Positions 41,006 to 50,056 of a stretch of DNA of 64,000 bases are shown here, in pieces. Below the pieces are notes generated by a model. It was not told where the DNA came from and searched no databases. It saw nothing but the letters and a program-made list of their open reading frames with translations. A program made the translations under genes and the position numbers. The stretch spans positions 62,001 through 126,000 of the forward strand of contig NZ_AMBZ01000012.1 of assembly GCF_000293805.1 (NCBI RefSeq), given 5' to 3'. This DNA is from Paenibacillus alvei DSM 29 (GTDB lineage: Bacteria > Bacillota > Bacilli > Paenibacillales > Paenibacillaceae). The number at the start of each line of letters is the position of its first letter. The stretch's first letter is position 1.

Positions 41006-43684
41006 TCATCCTGAAGCTACATTAGATGCGACGGCTGTTTTTTCTTTTTTCACCAGCTTGCGATAGAATAATTGGAACGATACGCTGCTCGCTGTCAGCG
41101 CCAATGCAATATATACCGATAGAAATCCAACATTCATCCAAACATAGCTCATATCTCCTAATGAGATTACACCGCGGAAGGCCCGGATCGTGTAGGTCAT
41201 CGGCAGCCATGGGTGAAGCATTTGGAAAAATGGCGGCGTCAATTCAATCGGGAAAGTACCAGCCGTTGATGACAACTGTAGGACAAGCAGGATGATAATA
41301 ATAAACCGGCCTACATTGCCAAATGTCGTTATGAAAAATTGAATCAGAGCAAAGAAGGTCAAGCTGGTCGTCAAGCATACTAGAAAGAACATTGGAAGAT
41401 TCGTTACAGGCAGCTTAATGACCGTCAGAACGACTGTACCGCAAATAATCACTTGTAGCATGCTCTCGACGGTCATGAAACCAAATTTACTGACCATCCA
41501 CGCCATTCCGGACGGTGGTCTCGCGCTTGTTTCTTTCAACGGATAAACCATAGAGAACATAAGCGCACCCACAAAGAAGCCAAGCGACAGGAAATAAGGC
41601 GCCATTCCGACTCCATAGGTAGTCACATCATGATTCTGCAGCTTGTCGCTGCCAACCGGCGATGATATCATCTCGTACGTTTTGTCGGTAGGGTTTTGAG
41701 TCGCCTTTTGCGCTCCCTCTCGAAGCTTGTCGCGCAATTCAGCCCCGCCGTTCATCAATCGCTGTTGACCATCCAAAAGCATTGCAAATCCATTGTTGAT
41801 GGAGGCCTTCGCCTTATCCACTTGATTCAGCATATCGCTCATCTTCTGGAACATGATCTTCTGTATATGCCCCCCTGCCTCATCCAGCTTCATATCAGCC
41901 AAATTATGCAGCATGTCGCGTGCCATTGGCTCTAGCGAATTTACTTTGTCATCTGCCGCCGTATGCAGCTTCTTCGTAATTTCCGGAGCCAAGCGGTTTA
42001 GCTCCTCATTTACTTTGTGATGAATGCCGTTCACAACTTTTGGCTCGTATTGCTTCCACTTTTCGTCGACCAGTGTATGCAGCTTATCCACAAGCTGCTT
42101 CGATTTCTGCTGGTACATATTGTCCGCTAGCTCATGCGCCTTATCCCGCAGTTGAGGAGCCAGCTCATTCGCCTTCATCAGCACCATACGATTGGCCAAT
42201 GCACGAATTTGAGGAAAGACCTCACTAAACTTCTGATCTGCTGCCTCGTGCAGCTTCTTAACGAGCGAGCTCCCTACCTTGCTTAGCTCTCGATCTGCAA
42301 GCTCGGTAAGATCCTGCTTCACCTTCTCCTTCAACGCCAACAATTGTTTACCGTTCAGCCGGTTCTCCACCTTTGTTCGCACATCCACAAGCTTTTTCTT
42401 GAGCTCATCCCAAGGTGCTTTCATGTTAGGCGGGATTTGATCTTCAAATGGCTTGAGCTTCTCTTCAAGCATTTTCAGATCCTCTTGGATCTTGTTCATT
42501 TCATCCTTGCCCCGCTGAATTGCACCGTCAAAAATAGCATCAACCTTCTCATTGATATACCGGTGAATAGAGGAACGAATGGTACTGTCCAGCTTGCTGT
42601 ATTCATTGTCGATGATAGTATGCATCTTGGCACGGGCTGCAGGCTCCATCTCCGTAAGCGAATCATTTAGCTCAGTGCTTATCTTTCCGAGCACCTTGTT
42701 TAAATTTGCATCGTAAGCCTGATCAATTTCCCGATGCATGTTCTCTCGAATTTGCTCGCCATACTGCTCAGCCTGCTCGTCGATTTGTTGATGCACTTTT
42801 TCCTTCGCCGGCATCGATTTCGAACGTATGAGTTCATCAATTTTGGTATGTAGCGAATCGTGTACAATATCGTAGTATTTATCCGATTGTGCATCAATTT
42901 CCCGATGAATCTTATCCATCATCTTCGGCTTGTTGTTACGGATCGCTGCATCGATCTCTTTATGAATCATCTTATCAAGCTTTTCTTTGTTATCTTCCAG
43001 AGCGCGTTCGACCAATGTTCCAGCCTGCGAAGTTTTGGAATCCACCTTAGCATTCAGTTCATCTCTGAACTTCTCAATACCTTCCCCAAGCTTGCCTAGC
43101 CCCTGCTCGATTTGATTTGCACCTTCACTTGCCGCATATAGCCCATCCGCTACTTTGTCAAGTGCGTTGAACATTTGCTCTACATAGGTTTCCGTAACCT
43201 TTTGCGACAATTCAGCCTTTATATTCTGTACAACTTTATCTGCAATTTGACCAGAAATAAAATTATAGCTGCTGTTCTCTGTATAAATCAGATTCATCGG
43301 TTGCGGATGTGGATCAAGGATCGTCGTTGCATTATGAGACATTTGTTCTGGTATGCGAATCATCAAGTAGAACTTGTTCTCACTCAACCCCCGTTCCCCT
43401 TCCTGCCTGCTTACGAAATGAAAGGCAACCTTGTCATTATCATGAAGCTTCTCGATCAATTCCCGACCAATCGCAATCTCCTTTCCTTCGTACATCACCG
43501 GTCGATCTTCATTGACGACAGCGACAGGCAGATGCTTGACATTACTATACGGATCCCAATTCGCAACCAAATATACACCGCAGTACAGCAGCGGGATGAT
43601 AAGCAGACCCAAAACAGGCACAAGCACCTCTTTTGTTCGGATATTCGCGACGAATTCCGACCAGAAAAAACGAATACTTTTCAC
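41006..43684 (-). CDS. YhgE/Pip-type membrane protein with long helical 19-residue repeats (892 aa)
   Basis: The ends match the YhgE/Pip family: one N-terminal membrane helix (about 20-40, VLVPVLGLLIIPLLYCGVYL) followed by the conserved domain (LPVAVVNEDRPV, LIEKLHDNDKVAFHFVSR), and an ABC-2-like C-terminus with five or more helices from about residue 690 to 875 (GVGMAPYFLSLGFFVGALMF, TSSTAGTFPIEL-like text, HPWLPMTYTIRAFRG). The 500 residues between are all helical and not like the usual family middle. They contain two arrays of a 19-residue repeat with a conserved His and, four residues later, Asp (see the repeat entry). Start is GTG at 43682-43684 after AAGGAGGTGA. YhgE proteins may act in export of WXG100-type or phage-related proteins, but the role of this one is unknown. 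Confidence 0.85.
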   Translation of the reverse strand: MKSIRFFWSEFVANIRTKEVLVPVLGLLIIPLLYCGVYLVANWDPYSNVKHLPVAVVNEDRPVMYEGKEIAIGRELIEKLHDNDKVAFHFVSRQEGERGLSENKFYLMIRIPEQMSHNATTILDPHPQPMNLIYTENSSYNFISGQIADKVVQNIKAELSQKVTETYVEQMFNALDKVADGLYAASEGANQIEQGLGKLGEGIEKFRDELNAKVDSKTSQAGTLVERALEDNKEKLDKMIHKEIDAAIRNNKPKMMDKIHREIDAQSDKYYDIVHDSLHTKIDELIRSKSMPAKEKVHQQIDEQAEQYGEQIRENMHREIDQAYDANLNKVLGKISTELNDSLTEMEPAARAKMHTIIDNEYSKLDSTIRSSIHRYINEKVDAIFDGAIQRGKDEMNKIQEDLKMLEEKLKPFEDQIPPNMKAPWDELKKKLVDVRTKVENRLNGKQLLALKEKVKQDLTELADRELSKVGSSLVKKLHEAADQKFSEVFPQIRALANRMVLMKANELAPQLRDKAHELADNMYQQKSKQLVDKLHTLVDEKWKQYEPKVVNGIHHKVNEELNRLAPEITKKLHTAADDKVNSLEPMARDMLHNLADMKLDEAGGHIQKIMFQKMSDMLNQVDKAKASINNGFAMLLDGQQRLMNGGAELRDKLREGAQKATQNPTDKTYEMISSPVGSDKLQNHDVTTYGVGMAPYFLSLGFFVGALMFSMVYPLKETSARPPSGMAWMVSKFGFMTVESMLQVIICGTVVLTVIKLPVTNLPMFFLVCLTTSLTFFALIQFFITTFGNVGRFIIIILLVLQLSSTAGTFPIELTPPFFQMLHPWLPMTYTIRAFRGVISLGDMSYVWMNVGFLSVYIALALTASSVSFQLFYRKLVKKEKTAVASNVASG
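41843..42967 (-). repeat. Two arrays of a 19-residue His-x3-Asp repeat in the YhgE-like protein
   Basis: In array one (about residues 240-392) His occurs at 241, 260, 279, 298, 317, 355 and 374, spaced exactly 19 apart, with Ser at 336. Asp or Asn stands four residues after each (245, 264, 283, 302, 321, 340, 359, 378). In array two (about 459-614) His occurs at 479, 517, 536, 555, 574 and 593, again 19 apart, with Asp or Asn at 464, 483, 521, 540, 559, 578 and 597. A hydrophobic residue precedes each His. The regularity was read by direct counting along the translated sequence. Confidence 0.9.
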
Positions 43685-43928
43685 GCTGTCACCTCCTTAT
43701 TGACCGACTGACCAAATTATTAATGTGGTTCTCATCTGACAGATGCGAGTATTATAACCCACCATTTTGAGTATTTCAATTTCCAATTATTACACCAATC
43801 CAACCCACTATACAAGAAAATAACCTACCAATGAAACACGTCTGTTCCGCCTTTAGAAACAGTCAAACAACCGATTAAAAGCAACCCTATCTTGACACAA
43901 TTATGTGTGTCCACTGGATTTCAGAACA

Positions 43929-43963
43929 TAAAAAATAGAGCCTCTCCTAGTGGAGGGCCCTAT
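43929..43963 (-). terminator. Terminator of the small membrane-protein gene at 43980
   Basis: ATAG-GCC-CTC arms around CTAG form a hairpin with a few mismatches. On the minus strand TTTTTT follows. It lies 17 bases past the stop. Confidence 0.6.
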
Positions 43964-43979
43964 TCCCAAGCAAGTACGA

Positions 43980-44285
43980 TTATTTCAATCTGGCAGGCTG
44001 ACCTTTCAAACGCGCCTCAAGGCGATTATACTTCTCGCGCTTGATTTCCCGCAGACGCTGCTCCATTTCCTCGTCCACACGCAGCAAGCGATGCAGATGA
44101 GCAGCCACGATCAGCAAGGCAAACGCAATCCATACTACTCCAAACGTAGAGGAAGGCGTCCAGCCCTCCTTAAAGTTCAACGTAGGCAGTACATAAATCA
44201 GCATAGCTACAACAAGTATGATGGATATTACGTGTTTCCAGTTGTTCCGTGGTTTCGCAGTTGCCTTATTTTGTTCCGTTTTCAT
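43980..44285 (-). CDS. Small two-helix membrane protein (101 aa)
   Basis: Two membrane helices (about 18-34, VISIILVVAMLIYVLPTL, and 46-64, FGVVWIAFALLIVAAHLH) are separated by a short loop. A basic coiled-coil tail follows (EMEQRLREIKREKYNRLEAR). I do not recognise the family. It lies between the YhgE-like gene and yheA on the same strand, ends at its own terminator, and has a good GGAGCG ribosome site before the ATG at 44283-44285. The fold fits a small membrane anchor or regulator, but no function can be assigned. Confidence 0.65.
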   Translation of the reverse strand: MKTEQNKATAKPRNNWKHVISIILVVAMLIYVLPTLNFKEGWTPSSTFGVVWIAFALLIVAAHLHRLLRVDEEMEQRLREIKREKYNRLEARLKGQPARLK

Positions 44286-44395
44286 TCCGTTACGCTCCTT
44301 ACTTGAGATGAGCCGCCATTCGGTAGACCATCTCTAATCTTGTCCTATACTAGAGCGTATGCCGGTTATATGAATCCCATGACTTCTTTCTTGTC

Positions 44396-44734
44396 CTATT
44401 GATAAAGGTGTCCAAGCGATTCGGAGACGATCTTGTTCACATCTTGAATGACGACAGCAAGTCGACGTTCTGCATCGAAAAGCTTAGCGATATCAGTATT
44501 CATGCTAATCACTTGGAATAACTTTTCCATTTTTTCCATTTCATCCTGCTCTGGCATTTCACCCGTCATCATCTTTTGCTGCAATTCCATTTGGCGCGCG
44601 CGGAAATCATCCAGCATCTGCTTGCCTTCAGGATTCGCTTCCACTGCCTTCATTGCCTCTTCTACTGCCTTGGCCTCCTCAGAAGCCTGCAATGCACGAG
44701 CCAAGTCGTGCGCTTTGTCATATACGCTCATCAT
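44396..44734 (-). CDS. yheA: YlbF/YmcA family protein YheA (112 aa)
   Basis: Helical protein of the YlbF/YmcA/YheA family. Blocks are YDKAHDLARALQASEEAKAV, MLDDFRARQMELQQKMMTGE, and DIAKLFDAERRLAVVIQDVN. The heptad pattern is clear. YlbF-YmcA forms the Y complex with YaaT, which helps sporulation and RNase Y control; YheA is a separate branch of unknown job. GGAGG lies 6 bases before the first ATG of ATGATG. It precedes yheB on the opposite side, consistent with the yhe region, and the yhe ATP-grasp genes follow divergently. Confidence 0.85.
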   Translation of the reverse strand: MMSVYDKAHDLARALQASEEAKAVEEAMKAVEANPEGKQMLDDFRARQMELQQKMMTGEMPEQDEMEKMEKLFQVISMNTDIAKLFDAERRLAVVIQDVNKIVSESLGHLYQ

Positions 44735-44810
44735 CCATTACCTCCCGCAAAAAAATACAATCTTCAGCATAACATAGTTCCTCACTGCTGTCCTCGTCCA
44801 AATATGGCGT

Positions 44811-45989
44811 TTATCCGACAGCTAATAAAACAAAGGACTGCACTAACCCGATAATACCACCAAGCAGCGCCCCTAACCATGTAATGGCCCGGAATTCCTT
44901 GCCTGACACGCTTAAAATAATCGTCTCCAGACGTTCAATTGGGAACTGTTCCACTTGTGAACGCACGACATCCTCTAGACGTGCTGCCCGCACAATAGAA
45001 TCCAGATTACGATCAAGCAAGCCAAAGGCAGCCTTCACCACACTGGGGACATATTCCTTCCATACGGATTCATATTTTCCGACTAATTGGCCTGGTTGAA
45101 CTGCACCGAGGCGCTCAATTTGCTTAGGCCACTGAATGAATTCAGCAGCATGACCTACGATATAATCAAGCGAATTCGCCTCTTCTGGAAGCTCTGCCCA
45201 AGAGCGTACGAGTTGGGAAGGCGTTTCTTGAAGCCATTCATTAAGTTTGGTCAACATGAAACTTGCAACAGCTGCACGGACCTTCGGAGAACGCAGCTGC
45301 TCAACAAGAATAGGCGTCATTTTCGTTACCAGCTTATCCTCATCCACGAATATCGCTGCCATCGCGCCAAAAAATCCGGAAGCGCGATCAATAACCTCCT
45401 TAGCCAGCTTCGTCATGAGCAGCTGTCCCTGAAACGATGTTAACTCCTTCTCGAATGAAGACAGCATCGCAGCAGCTGCTTTATCCGCCCATTTTGCAGA
45501 AGATTGCTCCCAGCCTGCCGGCAACCATTCCACAAGAGGCCGCTCATCCCAGCCTTTCCTCTCCAGCCACTTCTTAACCCCATTGCTCGTCCATTCATTC
45601 AATCGACTCGCAGAATAATCCCGAATCTCATCCCACTCCTTGTCCGGGAACAATTGTGCTGCCCACTCTTTTACCGTTCTGCTGTCTTCAGACCAATCAC
45701 GTGTCATCCGAAGCACCGCTTGAACGGCATTCTCGCGGGCTTCTGGACGATTCAACATCGTACGAAGACCGTCACTTGTCACCAAGTATTCGGATACAAC
45801 CTCGCCAAAGGAAGCCGCAATATCATCCTTCCTTTTCGGAATCAACCCTGGCGTGAATGGAACTCGCCAGCGCCCAATGTATATAGCATTCCGTGGATGA
45901 AAGAGCATTTTAATCGCAAAATGGTTCGTTACCCCGCCTACGATTGCTGCGACGGCAACACTAAAACTAATAAATAGCCAAACCGGCAT
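44811..45989 (-). CDS. yheB: DUF445 family membrane protein YheB (392 aa)
   Basis: DUF445 protein with one N-terminal hydrophobic helix (PVWLFISFSVAVAAIVGGVT), then NHFAIKMLFHPRNAIYIGRW and FTPGLIPKRKDDIAASFGEV, which is the family signature. The body is helical, and two hydrophobic segments near the end (WLGALLGGIIGLVQSFVLLA) close the protein. YheB lies beside yheC/yheD in B. subtilis. I start at the second ATG of ATGAGTATG, where AGGAGGGG lies 9 bases away; the first is only 2-3 bases from it. Function unknown. It is divergent from the first yhe ATP-grasp gene. Confidence 0.85.
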   Translation of the reverse strand: MPVWLFISFSVAVAAIVGGVTNHFAIKMLFHPRNAIYIGRWRVPFTPGLIPKRKDDIAASFGEVVSEYLVTSDGLRTMLNRPEARENAVQAVLRMTRDWSEDSRTVKEWAAQLFPDKEWDEIRDYSASRLNEWTSNGVKKWLERKGWDERPLVEWLPAGWEQSSAKWADKAAAAMLSSFEKELTSFQGQLLMTKLAKEVIDRASGFFGAMAAIFVDEDKLVTKMTPILVEQLRSPKVRAAVASFMLTKLNEWLQETPSQLVRSWAELPEEANSLDYIVGHAAEFIQWPKQIERLGAVQPGQLVGKYESVWKEYVPSVVKAAFGLLDRNLDSIVRAARLEDVVRSQVEQFPIERLETIILSVSGKEFRAITWLGALLGGIIGLVQSFVLLAVG

Positions 45990-46141
45990 ACTCATCCCCT
46001 CCTGTTTTTTCCTTCTCTAGGTCAATCACCAAGGGAAATATGTCCTCATATGATGAATTAACGTATACGTTCTATCTGTATCGACCCATGCAGATGGAAT
46101 CGTATGAATGACTGCAAGTTGTTGTTGGAAGGAGAACCTCC

Positions 46142-47509
46142 ATGTCTAAATCAAAAGCGACGCTCCAGTTGATCAGTTCCAGCATCTTGCAAGACGATGT
46201 GCTCGTGTTGGGAGAGGCCTACGCCAAGCTGTGGAAGGTTCCTGTCAATCAGCCGTTGACGGTAAAGTTCGGTTCCTTTAGGCAGCGCATAACAGTAATA
46301 TCCGCCACCCGCTTCGATGGGCTGAGAATGAGTCATTCTCTTGCACGGAAGATGGGACTTATTAACGGCCTGTCATTGCGTGCCGCCTACAAAACGTCTA
46401 ACCAAACCCTGAGCCTTGGACCGCTAATTGGTGTATTAATAAGCCGCGATCATCCTAGTATGCCTGATAAGCCATTCGGGTCAATAACATCCTTTTGCAA
46501 AGAGTTGGTCGATGCATGCCAGCTACAAGGGGCGTGGGTGTGCTTCTTCACACCCGATCATATTCAAGATCTCCACAACGTAAGAGCGTGGGTTCATAGC
46601 AATGGCAGCTGGCAGCGAGTAACGATGCCAATTCCAGACATTATTAACAACCGATTGACATCCCGCAAGCTGGAGAACAAACCTAGCGTACAGCATTTTA
46701 TGAAAGAAGTAAAATCACGTTATCAGTCTGTCGTCTTTAACGAAAAATTTCTGGATAAAACAGAAGTGTTCGAGGCGTTACGGCCTCACCCCGAGTTTGC
46801 AAAATATTTACCAGAATCTTATTCACTCCGCAGCTACTCCACCTTAAAAAACATGTGCAGCCGTTACTCAACGGTATTCTTAAAACCAGCTCGCGGCAGC
46901 CTCGGGAAAGGAATAATTCGCATTACCCGCATGCCAGACCATAGCTATCAAGCCTTGTATACCACCTTGAACGGAACAAAGCGCCAGCAATTCAGCAGTT
47001 TGGTAAAGATATATTCCAGCCTATCCGGCAAGATCAAGTCGAATCGCTATCAAATTCAACAGGGTCTGACCCTTATTGATCATGGCAAGCGACCCGTCGA
47101 TTTCCGCGCACTCGTACAGAAAAATGCATCTGGAAAATGGACCATCACCTCCATCGTCGCACGCATCGCAAGTAATCAACACTTTGTATCTAATCTGGCA
47201 CGCGGCGGTTCGCTTAGCACCGTAAGGGAAGCGATTCATCGTTCCAATTTGCCTACTTCGGTGAAAAGCGATGTAAGTGCGCGGCTGAAGCGGGCAGCAC
47301 TTGACATCGCCCAAGGAATAGATACACACATCCCCGCTCATTTCGGCGAGCTAGGGATTGATCTGGCTGTTGATAATTCTGGTAAAGTATGGTTGCTTGA
47401 AGTCAATTCTAAGCCATCCAAAAACGACAACACCCCATTAAGCGATAACAAAATCCGTCCGTCTGTACGTAAAATCGTTGACTACGCTCGCTTTCTGACC
47501 GGAATCTAA
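46142..47509 (+). CDS. YheD-like ATP-grasp protein, spore coat associated (first of five, 455 aa)
   Basis: The N-terminal about 100 residues (WKVPVNQPLTVKFGSFRQRI, SLGPLIGVLISRDHPSMP) form a small beta domain typical of YheD. The C-terminal half is an ATP-grasp fold: glycine loop KPARGSLGKGIIRI, the FRALVQKN strand, and the metal-binding end ELGIDLAVDNSGKVWLLEVN with SKPSK. YheC/YheD proteins are coat-associated in spores of Bacillus; their reaction is not known, but ATP-grasp enzymes usually ligate a carboxylate to an amine. It opens a run of five related genes on the plus strand, with short or overlapping junctions. GAAGGAGAACC precedes the ATG. Confidence 0.88.
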   Translation: MSKSKATLQLISSSILQDDVLVLGEAYAKLWKVPVNQPLTVKFGSFRQRITVISATRFDGLRMSHSLARKMGLINGLSLRAAYKTSNQTLSLGPLIGVLISRDHPSMPDKPFGSITSFCKELVDACQLQGAWVCFFTPDHIQDLHNVRAWVHSNGSWQRVTMPIPDIINNRLTSRKLENKPSVQHFMKEVKSRYQSVVFNEKFLDKTEVFEALRPHPEFAKYLPESYSLRSYSTLKNMCSRYSTVFLKPARGSLGKGIIRITRMPDHSYQALYTTLNGTKRQQFSSLVKIYSSLSGKIKSNRYQIQQGLTLIDHGKRPVDFRALVQKNASGKWTITSIVARIASNQHFVSNLARGGSLSTVREAIHRSNLPTSVKSDVSARLKRAALDIAQGIDTHIPAHFGELGIDLAVDNSGKVWLLEVNSKPSKNDNTPLSDNKIRPSVRKIVDYARFLTGI

Positions 47510-47522
47510 GGAGGTGGCAGCA

Positions 47523-48683
47523 ATGAACGCTTCAGAAGCTTCATATCCGACACTTGGCGTTCTGCAATGCGAAGCGAAAGGCGTGCTGCCATTCACGGAG
47601 GCAGCGTATTGCCGCAGATTATCCATAGCCGGACGCAAGCACGGCATTCATGTTATGGTGTTCTCCCCGCTATGGATCCATTGGAATAACCATACCGTAC
47701 ATGCATTTGTATATACCAAATCGGGGTGGGAACGCCAAAATCTCCCCCTGCCTGCGCTCGCTTACGACAGGTGCACCTACACCGATAACCGCCAATACAG
47801 AAAAACACGGGCAGCGATAGCTCGCATGATGGAGCAAGCAAATGTAAGGCTGCTAGGTGTCGGCTTACGAGGCAAATGGGAGATCTATCGTTCCTTGCGT
47901 AATGACTCCTACCTATCTCCCATACTGCCCCCCACTCGGCTGTTCACAGGCGTCGCCAACCTCGTTGATCAGTTGAGTCGTTTTCAAGAAGGACTATTTC
48001 TGAAGCCGCATGGTGGAACTCACGGGAAATCTACACTCCATATTCACCTCCACCGCAACAGCGAGGAGGAGACAGGTTCGAAACTCATATCCTCTCCGCT
48101 GGAACTGCGAGGACGAGATGACAACAACGAGGCGATCCATCATCTTTTCCCTTGTCCTCAAGAGGGATTCGCCTGGATTGAACGGTTTGTAGGCAATCGA
48201 AAGTTTATCATTCAACCCTATTTATCATTGGCCACCCAAGAGGGAGAGCCGTTTGACATACGCGTTCTCATGCAAAAAGACGAAAATGGGCGCTGGGATT
48301 TCACAGGTATGGCTGCACGAATAGGCCAGCCTAACAGCGTCACTTCGAACCTGCACGGGGGCGGTCGAGCCGTCCCGGTCATTCCGTTCTTGGCAAGCCA
48401 ATTTGAACCGAATCACGGACAGCGGCTTATCAAACAGCTACGTCAATATAGCAAGTACATTCCACCGCTTCTGGAGGCTCAGTATGGGCGAATAAGCGAG
48501 ATTGGCCTCGACTTCGGTATCGACCTCGATGCTCGCCTCTGGCTGCTTGAAGTCAACTCCAAACCTGGCAGATCTGTCTTCAGACAAACGGGTGAGCACG
48601 AAGCCGCTTTAAAATCAGTGGAAAATCCGATTTTGTACGCACGCCACATGTTGGTTCGGTACCTTAGGAGGGTCAGTTCATGA
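47523..48683 (+). CDS. YheC-like ATP-grasp protein (second of five, 386 aa)
   Basis: A shorter YheC/YheD relative that begins with PTLGVLQCEAKGVLPFTEAA and lacks the extra N-terminal beta domain of its neighbours. ATP-grasp motifs: KPHGGTHGKSTLHI, PFDIRVLMQKDENG, and FGIDLDARLWLLEVN followed by SKPGRSVF. The glycine loop reads GGTHGKS rather than GGSLGKG, a small change. The ATG at 47523-47525 has AAGGAGG 8 bases upstream; a GTG at 47514 overlaps that site. It starts 14 bases after the first gene and overlaps the third by four bases (ATGA). Confidence 0.87.
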   Translation: MNASEASYPTLGVLQCEAKGVLPFTEAAYCRRLSIAGRKHGIHVMVFSPLWIHWNNHTVHAFVYTKSGWERQNLPLPALAYDRCTYTDNRQYRKTRAAIARMMEQANVRLLGVGLRGKWEIYRSLRNDSYLSPILPPTRLFTGVANLVDQLSRFQEGLFLKPHGGTHGKSTLHIHLHRNSEEETGSKLISSPLELRGRDDNNEAIHHLFPCPQEGFAWIERFVGNRKFIIQPYLSLATQEGEPFDIRVLMQKDENGRWDFTGMAARIGQPNSVTSNLHGGGRAVPVIPFLASQFEPNHGQRLIKQLRQYSKYIPPLLEAQYGRISEIGLDFGIDLDARLWLLEVNSKPGRSVFRQTGEHEAALKSVENPILYARHMLVRYLRRVSS

Positions 48684-50056
48684 GTTTGACGGTATGCAAC
48701 GTCCATTTGACGCCAAATTCCGGTAAATTTTTATATGTCTCTAACTCGCTATTGAAAGAACTTAAGCTTACAGGCAAACGATCGGTAAAGCTTAGACTCG
48801 GCAAATCAGTCACTCCAGCATTGGTCAAACCGATCCGTAGGCCCGGCAAGCATCTCTACGTTACAGCTGGATTGCGTTCTTCAATTCGCGTCCCTAAGTC
48901 AGGATCCGTGCTTTTGTTTAGTGATTCAGAGGGTGATCTGCAGCTCGGCCCCCTGATAGGCATTATGTCAGACGGAGCTTCAAGATCTCCTGTGGCTCCA
49001 TTCGGTAACCGAACAGGATTCATTAGACAAATATTGCGAACAGGCAATAAAAAAGCTTATGTGTTCGCTTTTGCCCCACGCGATATCAATTGGCAAAACG
49101 AAACCGTGCTAGGCTACTTCCTTGGTCCTTCCGGAGGCTGGGTAAGACGAACCGTCCCGCTCCCCGACGTCGTATACAACCGCTTGCCAAGCAGGCGAGC
49201 CGAAACCTCTGGCACTTACAATATGATTCGGGAACGCTTCACCCGTAAGAAGATACCTTTTTTCAATTGGAGCTTCTTCAATAAATCAGATGTGTATGCC
49301 TTGCTGAAGGGTGAAATAGAAGCGAATCGATATGTACCGGAATCCGTTATGAATCCCTCAACCGATACAATACGCTCGATGCTGGAACGTCATCAATTTG
49401 CCTATTATAAGCCATCCGGCGGCAGCCTTGGAATCGGCATTTATCGACTTACCTACCTGCCTAAGAAAGGGTATTTTGCACGCTATACAACAAATGGAAA
49501 AAACGTACTGCTCCGCTTTCGAACCTTTGCCAGCCTGATGCGCATGCTGGAAGCAAGACATGGCCGCAACCTTCGCAGTTATGTGATTCAGCAAGGTGTT
49601 CGTTTAATTGAAATTGACGGATGTCCGATTGATTTCCGTTTCCATATGCATAAGAACGGAGACGATAAATGGGCGGTTGTCGGCATCGGTGCCAAAAAGG
49701 CAGGCAAGGGCAGTGTAACTACACATGTTAAAAATGGCGGCAAGCTGATGACCCCTTCGCAGGCACTTCAACGCGCCTTCGGGAACCGCTCAGACGAAGT
49801 CCTTGAGAAGGCGAAAAAGATTGCCATTATTTTGGCAGAAGCCATTGAACGCAATCATCCACATTTGCTGGGAGAGCTCGGATTCGATATCGGCATTGAT
49901 CGTGACGAGCATGTCTGGATGTTCGAAGCAAACGCCAAGCCTGGACGATCCATTTTTAAGCACCCTTCCCTTAAGAATGAAGGGCAAGCATCGATTGAAC
50001 ACATATTGGATCACTGCCTGTACCTAAGTAAATTCCGCAGGGGGGAGATCGTGTGA
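48680..50056 (+). CDS. YheD-like ATP-grasp protein (third of five, 458 aa)
   Basis: Like the first gene it has the N-terminal beta domain (KRSVKLRLGKSVTPALVKPI, LQLGPLIGIMSDGASRS) and then ATP-grasp motifs: KPSGGSLGIGIYRL, PIDFRFHMHKNGDD, and GFDIGIDRDEHVWMFEANAK with PGRSIF. It starts inside the stop codon of the second gene (ATGA overlap) after TAGGAGGG. Alternation of YheD-like and YheC-like genes in one run suggests repeated duplication of a two-gene unit. Confidence 0.88.
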   Translation: MSLTVCNVHLTPNSGKFLYVSNSLLKELKLTGKRSVKLRLGKSVTPALVKPIRRPGKHLYVTAGLRSSIRVPKSGSVLLFSDSEGDLQLGPLIGIMSDGASRSPVAPFGNRTGFIRQILRTGNKKAYVFAFAPRDINWQNETVLGYFLGPSGGWVRRTVPLPDVVYNRLPSRRAETSGTYNMIRERFTRKKIPFFNWSFFNKSDVYALLKGEIEANRYVPESVMNPSTDTIRSMLERHQFAYYKPSGGSLGIGIYRLTYLPKKGYFARYTTNGKNVLLRFRTFASLMRMLEARHGRNLRSYVIQQGVRLIEIDGCPIDFRFHMHKNGDDKWAVVGIGAKKAGKGSVTTHVKNGGKLMTPSQALQRAFGNRSDEVLEKAKKIAIILAEAIERNHPHLLGELGFDIGIDRDEHVWMFEANAKPGRSIFKHPSLKNEGQASIEHILDHCLYLSKFRRGEIV

